64,000 bases of DNA from Collinsella aerofaciens (GCF_028206795.1 NZ_JAQLFJ010000007.1:1-64000), one strand, 5' to 3'. Counted from the stretch's first letter, positions 18,421-26,190 are shown. The notes: generated by a model from the letters alone, not told the origin. Program-made: numbers and translations.

Positions 18421-19893
18421 ATGAAGATCGTAGGCGTTGCCGCCTGTACCGTGGGTATCGCCCACACGTATATGGCTCAGAAGGCGATTCAGGATGAATG
18501 CGCCGCCCGTGGCATCGAGTGCAAGGTCGAGGCTCAGGGTGGCCTGGGTATCGAGAATGAGCTCACGCAGGAAGACGTGGACTCCGCCGACCTGGTCCTG
18601 GAGTCCGTCGACGTGGGTGTCGAGAACGAGGACCGTTTTGAGCAGAAGATGGCCGAGGGCAAGTTCCTGAAGGTCGGCACCTCGGATGTAATCGCCGATC
18701 CGGTAAAGATCATCGACCAGGCCATTGAGATCATCAAGGCGACGGGTGGCGCCGTTGACGCGCCCAAGGCCGAGGCCAAGGCAGAGAAGAAGGCCGTCTC
18801 CGCTGCCCCGCAGGCCCCGACACCGGCGTCCAAGCAGTCTATCTTTGCCGATCCTGGCAAGACGCTGCTCAATGCATTCAATACCGGCGTTTCCTATTTT
18901 ATCCCCATCGTCGTTATCGGCGGCGTGTTTCTTGCCTTCTCGCTGGCATCCGGTACCGCCGGCGCCAACGGCATGGAGGTTACGAACCCGCTGATGGTGA
19001 GCCTTAACACCATCGGCATGGCCGGCATCTCCATGATGATCCCGGTGCTTGCGGCATACATCTCCTACTCGATGGCCGGCAAGCCCGCGCTCGCCCCCGG
19101 TTTTGTCCTGGGCTACCTGGTCAACAACGCCGTCGTCACCCCTAACGGCAACAGCGTTTCGACCGGCTTCTTGGGCGCCATGATCATGGCGGTCATCTGC
19201 GGCTACTTTGTCCGCTGGATGAAGACCTGGAAGGTCAACAACACCATCCAGACCATCATGCCCATCCTGATCATCCCGATTCTGACCTCGCTTGTCCTGG
19301 GCATGGCCTATATCTACATCCTGGCCACGCCGCTTGGCTTTGTGATGGACTGGCTCACCGGCGTGCTCGGCAGCCTGCAGGGCGGTTCCGCAGTTGTCCT
19401 GGGTCTGGTCATTGGCGTTATGACCGCCTTCGATATGGGTGGCCCCATCAACAAGACCGCCTCGACCTTCACCATGGCCATCATGGCCTCCGGTATCTAC
19501 GGTCCTAACGGTATGTTCCGCGTCGCCGTCGCCGTTCCCCCGATCGCCTGCGGCCTCGCTGCGCTCATCGCCAAGAACAAGTTCGATGACGCCGATCGCC
19601 AGATGGGCATCTCCGCACTGTTCATGGGCTGCATCGGCATTACCGAGGGCGCTATCCCCTTCGCGGTCAAGGACCTCGGTCACACCCTGCCCGGCATCTG
19701 CATCGGCTCTGCCGTGGGTGCGGCGCTCGCCGCCTTCCAGGGTATCGACTGCTACGTCCCACACGGTGGCTTTATCGTCGCCCTTGCCACCAACAACGTC
19801 GCGCTGTTCTGCCTGGACATCGTGATTGGCGCCGTGGTCGCCGCCGCAATCCTGATTGCCATGAAGCCCACGCTCGATAAGCAGGCCAAGTAA
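18421..19893 (+). CDS. Fructose-type PTS transporter subunit IIBC
   Basis: This phosphotransferase permease imports and phosphorylates a sugar. The IIB domain (residues 1-105) has the phosphocysteine C9 in ACTVGIAHTYMA, where the fructose-family consensus is CPTGIAHT. An Ala/Lys/Pro linker (about 115-140) leads to a membrane IIC domain with about eight to ten segments and the conserved GVMTAFDMGGPINK motif. No IIA domain is fused; it is encoded separately at 23964. The start at 18421 follows GAGGGAAG; a longer frame from 18319 has no ribosome site. Substrate is unknown, and the downstream genes suggest a ketose or polyol rather than plain fructose. Confidence 0.93.
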   Translation: MKIVGVAACTVGIAHTYMAQKAIQDECAARGIECKVEAQGGLGIENELTQEDVDSADLVLESVDVGVENEDRFEQKMAEGKFLKVGTSDVIADPVKIIDQAIEIIKATGGAVDAPKAEAKAEKKAVSAAPQAPTPASKQSIFADPGKTLLNAFNTGVSYFIPIVVIGGVFLAFSLASGTAGANGMEVTNPLMVSLNTIGMAGISMMIPVLAAYISYSMAGKPALAPGFVLGYLVNNAVVTPNGNSVSTGFLGAMIMAVICGYFVRWMKTWKVNNTIQTIMPILIIPILTSLVLGMAYIYILATPLGFVMDWLTGVLGSLQGGSAVVLGLVIGVMTAFDMGGPINKTASTFTMAIMASGIYGPNGMFRVAVAVPPIACGLAALIAKNKFDDADRQMGISALFMGCIGITEGAIPFAVKDLGHTLPGICIGSAVGAALAAFQGIDCYVPHGGFIVALATNNVALFCLDIVIGAVVAAAILIAMKPTLDKQAK

Positions 19894-19907
19894 ACCTTTG
19901 AGGACTC

Positions 19908-19968
19908 CGGTTGTGCGGAGGGATGGATTTGACTCCGCACAACCGCCCCTACACAACAAAATCCATCC
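19908..19968 (+). promoter_or_regulatory. Interlocked hairpin, possible RNA pseudoknot, between PTS IIBC and gatZ-like genes
   Basis: CGGTTGTGCGGAG (19908-19920) pairs perfectly with 19933-19945. The 12-base loop contains GGATGGATTT (19921-19930), which is an exact complement of AAATCCATCC at 19959-19968 downstream. The two pairings interlock as in an H-type pseudoknot, or they could alternate. No T tail follows. It lies 70 bases before the next start codon in the same operon, so a processing, stability or attenuation role is plausible. Confidence 0.6.
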
Positions 19969-20037
19969 GTACTGATAGGGCCCGCATCTGGGTCCCAGGG
20001 AACTTTTGTCAAAAATCCTCTGGAGAAGGAGAACAAA

Positions 20038-21312
20038 ATGTCCAACCTCACCATCCGTCAGGCCGTTCAGGGCATGCTCAAGCTGCAGGATAGCGGCGAT
20101 CACGCAACCATGGTCGGCATTGGCCCCATGAGCCCCAACCTGATTCAGGCCGTGTTCGAGCTTGCCAAGGACGAGGATTTCCCGCCCATGTTTATCGCCA
20201 GCCGCAACCAGGTCGATATGGACGAGATGGGCGCCGGCTACGTCAACGGTTGGGACCAGACGCGCTTTGCCGCCGACATCAAGAAGGTTGCCGACGAGGT
20301 GGGTTACACCGGTCCGTACTACCTGTGCCGCGATCACGGCGGTCCGTGGCAGCGCGACGAGGAGCGTAACGCCCACCTGCCCGAGGACGAGGCCATGGAG
20401 CTCGCCCGCAAGTCCTTCGTCGCCGACATGGAGGCGGGCTTTGACCTGCTGATGGTCGACCCCACCAAGGACCCCTATCAGATCGGCAAGGTTATTCCGC
20501 TCGACGTGGTGCTTCGCCGCACGATTGATCTTATCGACTACCTTGAGCAGTACCGTCGCGAGCATAACCTGCCCGAGGTTGCCTATGAGGTCGGTACCGA
20601 GGAGACCAATGGCGGCTTGACCTCTACCGATAAGTACGAGGAGTTCATTTCTCAGCTGCAGCCCGAGCTCGAGAAGCGCGGCTGCCCCATGCCCACCTTT
20701 ATCGTCGGCCAGACCGGTACGCTCACCCGTTGGACCGAGCAGGTCGGCCATTACAACTTCAAGAATGCCCGCGAGCTCGCCGACATGGCTAAGCGCTACG
20801 GCGTGGGCCTGAAGGAGCACAACGCCGACTATCTGGACGACGCGACGCTGCTCGAGCACATCCCGGCACACGTGACCGCCTCCAACGTTGCTCCGCAGTA
20901 TGGCACCGAGGAGACCCGCGCCTACCTCAAGCTCTGCGCCACCGAGCAGATCCTGGTCGACAACGGTCTGTGCGATGACCCCTCCGACCTGTATCACACC
21001 CTGCTGGTCAAGGCTATCAAGACCGAGCGCTGGCGCAAGTGGATGACTGGCGACGACGTCAACCTGCAGGTCGACGACATTCTTGCCGACGATGAGCTCA
21101 GCCTGAAGATCCTGGATGTCTCCGGTCACTATGCGTTCAACGATCCTGAGGTCAAGGAGCAGGTCGAGAAGCTCTACCGCAACCTCGCCGCTCAGGACAT
21201 CGACGGCAAGCGCTTTGTCATCGAGCACATCAAGCGCCCGATCAAGCAGTACGTCGTCGGTCTTAACCTCAAGGGCGTCACGACCCGCATCGAGGCCGCT
21301 CTTGCCGAGTAA
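20038..21312 (+). CDS. GatZ/KbaZ-family sugar-phosphate protein (tagatose-bisphosphate aldolase non-catalytic subunit family)
   Basis: The 424-residue protein matches the GatZ/KbaZ family in length and motifs: PMFIASRNQVD near residues 54-64, YLCRDHGGPWQRDEE near 97-111, DPTKD, AYEVGTEETNGG and KEHNADYL. In enteric bacteria GatZ is a chaperone-like partner of the aldolase GatY, but no GatY/KbaY gene is in this operon. Some family members act alone as 4-epimerases of ketose 6-phosphates (tagatose-6-P to fructose-6-P). That activity would fit the neighbouring fructose-6-phosphate-aldolase-type protein and transketolase better, but it is inference. AAGGAG precedes the ATG. Coding bias (C-ending codons) suggests high expression. 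Confidence 0.88.
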   Translation: MSNLTIRQAVQGMLKLQDSGDHATMVGIGPMSPNLIQAVFELAKDEDFPPMFIASRNQVDMDEMGAGYVNGWDQTRFAADIKKVADEVGYTGPYYLCRDHGGPWQRDEERNAHLPEDEAMELARKSFVADMEAGFDLLMVDPTKDPYQIGKVIPLDVVLRRTIDLIDYLEQYRREHNLPEVAYEVGTEETNGGLTSTDKYEEFISQLQPELEKRGCPMPTFIVGQTGTLTRWTEQVGHYNFKNARELADMAKRYGVGLKEHNADYLDDATLLEHIPAHVTASNVAPQYGTEETRAYLKLCATEQILVDNGLCDDPSDLYHTLLVKAIKTERWRKWMTGDDVNLQVDDILADDELSLKILDVSGHYAFNDPEVKEQVEKLYRNLAAQDIDGKRFVIEHIKRPIKQYVVGLNLKGVTTRIEAALAE

Positions 21313-21331
21313 GTAGCTTTTCCTACGCGAC

Positions 21332-21400
21332 GCCGGGCCTGGGGCATGTCCCAGCTGCAGGCCCGGCACATGGGACAAAGGGGCAGTCCCTTTGTCCCAT
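21332..21400 (+). repeat. Two consecutive hairpins between gatZ-like and transaldolase genes
   Basis: The first is GCCGGGCCTG (21332-21341) with CAGGCCCGGC (21358-21367). The second has 13-base perfect arms, ATGGGACAAAGGG (21370-21382) with 21388-21400. The second is of the GGGACA type seen repeatedly in the window. A TTCTTTTGAGTTTT stretch follows, so partial termination inside the operon is possible. Confidence 0.75.
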
Positions 21401-21436
21401 TCTTTTGAGTTTTAGCTTCCTTTGAAGGGGTTCACC

Positions 21437-22120
21437 ATGAAGTTCTTTATCGATACCGCCAATCTGGACGAGATTGCCGAGGCCAAGAGCTGGGGCTGCC
21501 TGGCCGGTGTTACCACCAACCCGTCCCTGTACGCCAAGACCGGCGGCAAGCTTGCCGACTTTGAGCCGCATATGCTCAAGATTGCCGAGCTCTGCGAGGG
21601 CCTGCCCGTGTCCGCCGAGTCTACCGCGACCACTGCCGAGGGTATGATCGAGGAGGGCAAGCGCCTTGCCGCCCTCGCCCCCAACATCGTGGTCAAGCTT
21701 CCCGTGTGCGAGGCCGGCCTTGCCGCCTGCCGTGCGCTGGCCGATGCTGGCGTGCGCGTCAACATGACGCTCGTCTTCTCGCCGACGCAGGCCCTTATGG
21801 CCGCCAACGCCGGTGCTCGCTACATCAGCCCGTTTGTCGGTCGTTTCGACGACATCGCCGAGGACGGTATCTCGCAGCTCGACAACGTCGTGACCTGCAT
21901 TAAGAACTACGACTGGACGGGCAAGAACGTCGACGACACCGTCGAGATCATCACCGCCTCGGTTCGTACGCCCAACCACGTAACCCAGGCCGCGCTGCTT
22001 GGCGCCGATATCGCGACCGTGCCCATGGCAGCCCTTAAGAAGTGCCTGCACCATCCGCTGACCGATCAGGGCCTTGCCTCGTTCGAGGCCGACTGGCAGA
22101 AGGTCGTCGCTCAGGCTTAA
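21437..22120 (+). CDS. Transaldolase-family protein, fructose-6-phosphate aldolase type (TalC/FSA)
   Basis: The short transaldolase class, 227 residues. The Schiff-base lysine is K87 in NIVVKLPVCEAG, which aligns with Lys85 of E. coli FSA; MKFFIDTANLDEI and GVTTNPSL are the family's N-terminal signatures, and the C-terminal half shows the SPFVGRFDD motif. Such enzymes either transfer dihydroxyacetone units or cleave fructose 6-phosphate to dihydroxyacetone and glyceraldehyde 3-phosphate; sequence alone does not separate the two. The ATG at 21437 has AAGGGG upstream and is preferred over 21422. It sits between the GatZ-like and transketolase genes. Confidence 0.92.
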   Translation: MKFFIDTANLDEIAEAKSWGCLAGVTTNPSLYAKTGGKLADFEPHMLKIAELCEGLPVSAESTATTAEGMIEEGKRLAALAPNIVVKLPVCEAGLAACRALADAGVRVNMTLVFSPTQALMAANAGARYISPFVGRFDDIAEDGISQLDNVVTCIKNYDWTGKNVDDTVEIITASVRTPNHVTQAALLGADIATVPMAALKKCLHHPLTDQGLASFEADWQKVVAQA

Positions 22121-22131
22121 CGAGTGGATTG

Positions 22132-22160
22132 CCCCGGCATCGTGTCATCCGGTGCCGGGG
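22132..22160 (+). terminator. Small hairpin before the transketolase genes
   Basis: CCCCGGCA pairs with TGCCGGGG and is followed by TTGTTCT. The weak tail suggests attenuation or mRNA processing rather than full termination, because the operon continues. Confidence 0.4.
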
Positions 22161-22183
22161 TTGTTCTCAAGAGAGGAATTCGT

Positions 22184-23014
22184 ATGACCAACCAGGAGCT
22201 GGCGAAGGTCGCCAATGAGGTCAGGAAGGGTGTCGTGACTGCGGTTCACGCGGCCAAGTCGGGACACCCGGGTGGATCGCTCGGTGCTGCCGACATCATG
22301 ACGTATCTGTACTTTGAGGAAATGAATATCGATCCTGCCGACCCTTACAAGGCCGATCGCGATCGCTTTGTGCTCTCTAAGGGTCACGCGGCGCCGGGCC
22401 TGTATTCGGTGTTGGCAAATCGCGGCTATTTTCCCGTCGAAGAGCTCGAGACGCTCCGCCATATTGGCAGCCGACTGCAGGGCCATCCCAACATGAACGA
22501 CACCCCGGGCATCGATATGTCCACCGGATCGCTCGGTCAGGGCATCTCTGCTGCAGTTGGAATGGCGCTTGCCGCTAAGCACTGGGGCGACGGCTACCGT
22601 GTCTACACGTTGCTGGGCGACGGTGAGTGCGAGGAGGGCCAGGTGTGGGAGGCGGCCATGTTTGCCGGCAACCATGCGCTCGACAATCTTGTTGCCGTCG
22701 TCGACCACAACGGCTTGCAGATTGACGGCACGATCGATGAGGTCAACTCTGCCATGCCGCTCGCTGACAAGTTCCGCGCCTTTAAGTGGCATGTGATAGA
22801 GCTAGCCGATGGCAACGACATGGCGCAGATTGAGGCGGCTTTCGCTGAGGCTCGTGAGGTGACCGGCGCGCCCGTCGCTATCATCGCCGAGACGGTGAAG
22901 GGCAAAGGCGTCTCCTTTATGGAGAACCAGGTTGGCTGGCATGGCAAGGCGCCCAATGACGAGCAGTTTGAGCAGGCCATGGCCGAGCTCGCGGCAGCAG
23001 GGGAGGAGCTCTAA
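22184..23014 (+). CDS. Transketolase, N-terminal (thiamine diphosphate) subunit
   Basis: The 276-residue protein is the N-terminal half of a split transketolase. It has AAKSGHPGGSLGAADI near residues 22-37, LSKGHAAPGLYS, and the thiamine-diphosphate motif GDGECEEGQVWEA with the Mg-binding NxL equivalent in VDHNGLQIDG. The partner subunit follows with a one-base overlap (TAATG), so equal amounts are expected. Transketolase moves two-carbon units between ketose and aldose phosphates and would feed the products of this sugar pathway to the pentose phosphate pool. Start at 22184 has AGAGAGG; 22124 has no site. Confidence 0.94.
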   Translation: MTNQELAKVANEVRKGVVTAVHAAKSGHPGGSLGAADIMTYLYFEEMNIDPADPYKADRDRFVLSKGHAAPGLYSVLANRGYFPVEELETLRHIGSRLQGHPNMNDTPGIDMSTGSLGQGISAAVGMALAAKHWGDGYRVYTLLGDGECEEGQVWEAAMFAGNHALDNLVAVVDHNGLQIDGTIDEVNSAMPLADKFRAFKWHVIELADGNDMAQIEAAFAEAREVTGAPVAIIAETVKGKGVSFMENQVGWHGKAPNDEQFEQAMAELAAAGEEL

Positions 23015-23952
23015 TGGCAGACGTCAAGAAAGTCGCCACGCGCGTTAGCTATGGCGAGGCACTTGTCGAGCTGGGCAATGAGCGCGATGACTTTGTGGTT
23101 CTCGATGCCGACCTGGCCGCCGCCACGCAGACCGGTAAGTTTAAGGCTGCGCACCCTGAGCGCTTCTACGACGCCGGCATTGCCGAGAGCAACCTGATGG
23201 GGCTTGCCGCCGGCATTGCGACCACGGGTCACGTCGCCTTTGCGAGCACCTTTGCCATGTTCGCTGCCGGCCGCGCGTACGAGCAAGTGCGTAATTCCAT
23301 CGGCTATCCGCACCTCAACGTCAAAATCGGTGCCACGCATGCGGGCATATCGGTCGGTGAAGACGGTGCCACGCATCAGTGCTGCGAGGACATCGCGCTC
23401 ATGCGCACGATCCCGGGTATGACGGTGATTGTTCCCGCCGATGACATCGAGGCTCGCGCATGCGTGCGCGCCGCCTATGAGTTTGAGGGGCCGGTCTACA
23501 TGCGTTTCGGACGCCTGGCAACACCGGTCATCAACGACTGCGAGGACTATGAGTTCAAGATTGGTCGCGGCGTGGTCGTGCGCGAGGGGTCCGATGTGAC
23601 CATCATCGCTTGTGGCCTTATGGTCGCTGAGGCGCTTGAGGCTGCCGAGGCGCTCGCTGCCGATGGTATCGATGCCGAGGTCATCAATATGCACACGATC
23701 AAGCCGCTTGATGAGCGCCTGGTGGTTGCCAGCGCCAAGAAGACTGGTCGTGTGGTCACTGCCGAGGAGCATTCGATTATCGGTGGTCTTGGCGAGGCCG
23801 TGGCCTCGGTGCTCGCGGAGCAGCATCCGGTGCCGATGCGTCGCGTCGGCGTGCGCGATGTGTATGGCGAGTCCGGCCCTGCGGTCGATTTGCTGCACAA
23901 GTACGGTTTGGACACCGACGGCATCGAAGCTGCGGTCAGGTCCGTGTTGTAA
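23014..23952 (+). CDS. Transketolase, C-terminal (pyrimidine-binding) subunit
   Basis: The 312-residue partner of the upstream subunit. It carries the catalytic glutamate region (RFYDAGIAESNLMGLAAGIA) that activates thiamine diphosphate, the GATHQCCEDIALMRTIPGM segment and a C-terminal transketolase domain (about 190-310) with EEHSIIGGLGEAVASVL. Its start overlaps the stop of the N-terminal subunit by one base. The PTS IIA gene follows 11 bases later. Confidence 0.94.
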   Translation: MADVKKVATRVSYGEALVELGNERDDFVVLDADLAAATQTGKFKAAHPERFYDAGIAESNLMGLAAGIATTGHVAFASTFAMFAAGRAYEQVRNSIGYPHLNVKIGATHAGISVGEDGATHQCCEDIALMRTIPGMTVIVPADDIEARACVRAAYEFEGPVYMRFGRLATPVINDCEDYEFKIGRGVVVREGSDVTIIACGLMVAEALEAAEALAADGIDAEVINMHTIKPLDERLVVASAKKTGRVVTAEEHSIIGGLGEAVASVLAEQHPVPMRRVGVRDVYGESGPAVDLLHKYGLDTDGIEAAVRSVL

Positions 23953-23963
23953 GGAAGGTTTCC

Positions 23964-24416
23964 ATGGGATTTGTATCTGCCAACCAAGTGACAATCGGGT
24001 ATACCGCCGCCTCGCGCGAGGACGCCCTGCATTATTTGTCCGAGCAGGCCATCGAGCTCGGCTTTGCCGATGACGCATCTGCCGTAGAGGCCGCCTTCAT
24101 TGCTCGCGAGAACGAGGCCGAAACCGGCCTTGTCGCCGGTTTTGCCGTTCCGCATGCCAAAAGCGACGCGATCCACATGCCGGGCGTTGCCGTGCTTAAA
24201 CTGACCGAACCCGTTGAATGGCCGAGCTTCGATGGGGTGCCCGTCGATGTTGCGCTCGCGCTGTACGTGCCCGCCAGCGAGGCCGGAACTACGCACCTGC
24301 GTCTGCTCTCCAAGGCTGCCGTGATGCTGATGGACGCTGGCTTCCGTGACAAGGTGCGCGCGAGCACCGATCCCGTTGAGATTGCGGAGCTCATCAATAG
24401 CGGACTCGAAGACTAG
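23964..24416 (+). CDS. Fructose-type PTS IIA protein
   Basis: A free-standing IIA component of 150 residues. The phosphorylated histidine is H64 in GFAVPHAKSDAI, a standard fructose/mannitol-family IIA motif. It would pass phosphate from HPr to the IIBC protein encoded at the head of the operon; having IIA as the last gene and IIBC as the first brackets the metabolic genes and argues that all six act together. AAGGAAGG lies before the ATG. A terminator follows at 24458. Confidence 0.93.
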   Translation: MGFVSANQVTIGYTAASREDALHYLSEQAIELGFADDASAVEAAFIARENEAETGLVAGFAVPHAKSDAIHMPGVAVLKLTEPVEWPSFDGVPVDVALALYVPASEAGTTHLRLLSKAAVMLMDAGFRDKVRASTDPVEIAELINSGLED

Positions 24417-24457
24417 AACGGTCATCCCGTTCAATCAATTGATCCTTCTCCAAGGAA

Positions 24458-24496
24458 AAGGGCCGCGACGCCGTATGGGTGTCACGGCCCTATTTG
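24458..24496 (+). terminator. Terminator of the PTS/transketolase operon
   Basis: AGGGCCG-C-GACGCC pairs with GGGTGTC-A-CGGCCCT around a short loop, followed by TATTTG. The tail is weak but the position at the operon end is right. Confidence 0.7.
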
Positions 24497-24501
24497 CGTT
24501 T

Positions 24502-24550
24502 CCCCAGATAAAACCTGCCAAAATAAACCTGTCCCTTTTTGGCAGGTTAA
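24502..24550. repeat. Three-copy palindromic element, copy A
   Basis: The arms AACCTGCCAAAA (24512-24523) and 24537-24548 are exact complements around a loop containing AACCTGTCCC. It is preceded by CCAGATAA. Nearly identical copies lie at 24976-25023 and 38411-38457. It is part of the 782-base gene-free stretch 24417-25198. Confidence 0.9.
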
Positions 24551-24619
24551 TCGGGGACTATTTCACCGCAACTTAGGGCACGGTTAGGAAGTGTGCACCT
24601 TAAAGAGTGGAGCCCATGA

Positions 24620-24790
24620 TTAGAGAGGTCGCGCTCATCTCGCTAAATGTCTCTCTAAAGAGAAGGTTGGTTAGAGAGATAGCATTAGGCAATCTAGCAG
24701 CGAATTCGATACATCTCTCTTAATGTCTCTCTAAAACAAGGCGCTCATCTCTCTAAAGTTAGAGAGATGAGCGCCTTGTTTTAGAGAGAC
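24620..24790. repeat. Cluster of TTAGAGAGA motifs with a 32-base perfect hairpin
   Basis: The motif TTAGAGAGA or its complement occurs about eight times. At the right end 24725-24756 and 24759-24790 are exact reverse complements with only two bases between them. A degenerate version of the same arm (GCGCTCATCTCGCTAA) lies near 24631-24646. No gene is visible here. It is not a terminator, since no T tail follows. Confidence 0.85.
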
Positions 24791-24975
24791 GGAATGCCAA
24801 AATTCGTCCGTCAGCTACCATCTGCCAAAAATGACGGATAAAGGGCTCATCGAAGTAATGGGTTCATCGACGAGCCGCAACCGCCGCTATCGGAAGAAGT
24901 AGATGCAGCCGAATTGCCCCTCTATCGTCTCTCGAAGTTTGATGGGTGCTAGGGGAGCGACTGCCTCGCGATATT

Positions 24976-25023
24976 TCCCCAGATAAAACCTGCCAAAATA
25001 AACCTGTTCCTTTTTGGCAGGTC
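24976..25023. repeat. Three-copy palindromic element, copy B
   Basis: Same element as at 24502: the CCAGATAA flank, AACCTGCCAAAA arm (24987-24998) and matching right arm ending near 25022, with one base changed in the loop (AACCTGTTCC). The two copies bracket the TTAGAGAGA cluster in direct orientation about 475 bases apart. Confidence 0.88.
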
Positions 25024-25171
25024 AGTTAACGCAGTGCAGGTTGAGCATATGCGAGCGAGCGGGCTCCGGGTGCGGTAAGGTGACGTGAAACAAGCGGGCG
25101 CTGACCTTTTGGTCGCGCCCGTGAAGTTGAGCGTCAGATTGCCGTGCCCGGGGCCTGCGCAGCGCCGAGCG

Positions 25172-25198
25172 GTTACGCCGTTTGTAAAACGGCGTAAC
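25172..25198. repeat. Hairpin at the 3' end of larE
   Basis: GTTACGCCGTTT and AAACGGCGTAAC are perfect complements with a three-base loop, touching the larE stop codon. There is no clear T tail in the larE direction, so termination is possible but not certain. Confidence 0.6.
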
Positions 25199-26077
25199 TT
25201 AAAGATTCATGTTGCCGTGAATGTAGGGGGTGACCTCGGGGGAGATATGGTCGCAGCCCAGTTCGCGCAGCGCGGACTTGATAACGGCGGGCAGCGGGGT
25301 CTTGCCCTTGTCGTCGACGGCGGCACCGCCGAGGGTGGCAATCTTGGCGACATCTGCGGGTGCGGCCTCGATATGCATGCAGCCGCCGACCAGGCGCGCG
25401 CGTACCTGTGCCAGATCAAGATCGTGCAGGTAATCCTCGCAGGCGCGAATCAGGGAGACCTTCTCGCGCGTAAGCTCCTCGCCCGTGGGGACGCGCGTGG
25501 CAAGACATGCTCCCGCCGGCAGGTTCCAAACGGGATAACCCCATGCGCGCAGCAGCTCGCGCTCTTCGTCCTTGGTAAAGCCGACCTCCATAAGGGGTGA
25601 GCGTACGCCGAGCTCTTCTGCCGCACGCATGCCGGGGCGGTAGTCACCGCGATCGCTTGCATTGCTGCCATCGATGACGGTGGGAAAGCCGAGCGACTTG
25701 GCGTGGTTGACGATGGCGGTAAAGCCAGCGTGCTTGCAGTGGTAGCAGCGATTGGCATCGTTGCAGGCTACTTGGGGGAGCTGCAACTGATCGACCGAAA
25801 GATTGAGCACGGGGAGCTTAAAATGCGCCCCTTCATTGGCTTGTCCATCAACGGACTGCTCAAACGAAGCCTGCTCGGGCGTGCCGATGAGCGGCGTGGT
25901 GAGATGGACGAGGAGGGTATTGGTAGGCATGATGCGGGCGCATACGGCGGCCAAAAAGCTGCTGTCAACGCCGCCGGAAAACCCGATAGCCACGCGCCCG
26001 TATGCCAAAAGCAGCTGTTCGAGCGCCGATAGCTTGTCTTGAAGCTCCTCTGCGGGTGCCGTGGTGTCTAAAATCAT
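25199..26077 (-). CDS. larE: LarE-like ATP-dependent sulfur transferase, three-cysteine type
   Basis: LarE supplies sulfur to the nickel-pincer cofactor of lactate racemase and related enzymes. The 292-residue protein has the PP-loop SGGVDS (34-39), the NRCYHCK motif (C111, C114) and C191 in AGACLATRVPTGEELT. The single-cysteine LarE of Lactobacillus sacrifices the equivalent of C191; a three-cysteine set like this one marks the subgroup that binds a [4Fe-4S] cluster and can turn over. No larA, larB or larC gene is in the window, so the cofactor's user is elsewhere or the protein serves another thiolation. AAGGAA precedes the ATG. It is divergent from the HAD gene. Confidence 0.88.
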   Translation of the reverse strand: MILDTTAPAEELQDKLSALEQLLLAYGRVAIGFSGGVDSSFLAAVCARIMPTNTLLVHLTTPLIGTPEQASFEQSVDGQANEGAHFKLPVLNLSVDQLQLPQVACNDANRCYHCKHAGFTAIVNHAKSLGFPTVIDGSNASDRGDYRPGMRAAEELGVRSPLMEVGFTKDEERELLRAWGYPVWNLPAGACLATRVPTGEELTREKVSLIRACEDYLHDLDLAQVRARLVGGCMHIEAAPADVAKIATLGGAAVDDKGKTPLPAVIKSALRELGCDHISPEVTPYIHGNMNL

Positions 26078-26173
26078 GAAACGTTCCTTATCGCTGAGTA
26101 CTCGATCGAAAACTATAATCCTAATGCGTTACTTGCCATAAGACTTCTATCTGTGTAACGAAAGTGCAATATG

Positions 26174-26190
26174 GTATATACGTTATATAC
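26174..26190. promoter_or_regulatory. Perfect 17-base palindrome in the larE/HAD divergent promoter region
   Basis: GTATATA-CGT-TATATAC is symmetrical about its centre and resembles GntR-type operators. It lies about 60 bases before the HAD gene and 97 bases before larE, so it could control either. Confidence 0.45.

Noticed and set aside
18244..21378. A 1044-codon minus-strand frame opposite the PTS and GatZ-like genes, and an 1098-codon one at 29059-32355
   Set aside because: Both are antisense to well-supported genes with strong codon bias, which removes stop codons from the opposite frame. No domain is visible in either.
22184..23952. Sulfoquinovose transketolase/transaldolase pathway
   Set aside because: A split transketolase and a small transaldolase occur in such pathways, but the PTS import components and lack of sulfosugar genes argue for a phosphorylated sugar.
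24417..25198. CRISPR array in the repeat-rich interval
   Set aside because: The repeated units are palindromes of different types with irregular spacing, not direct repeats with uniform unique spacers, and no cas genes are near.
25085..25600. A 171-codon plus-strand frame over the end of larE
   Set aside because: It is antisense to larE, begins inside intergenic DNA without a ribosome site and shows no domain.
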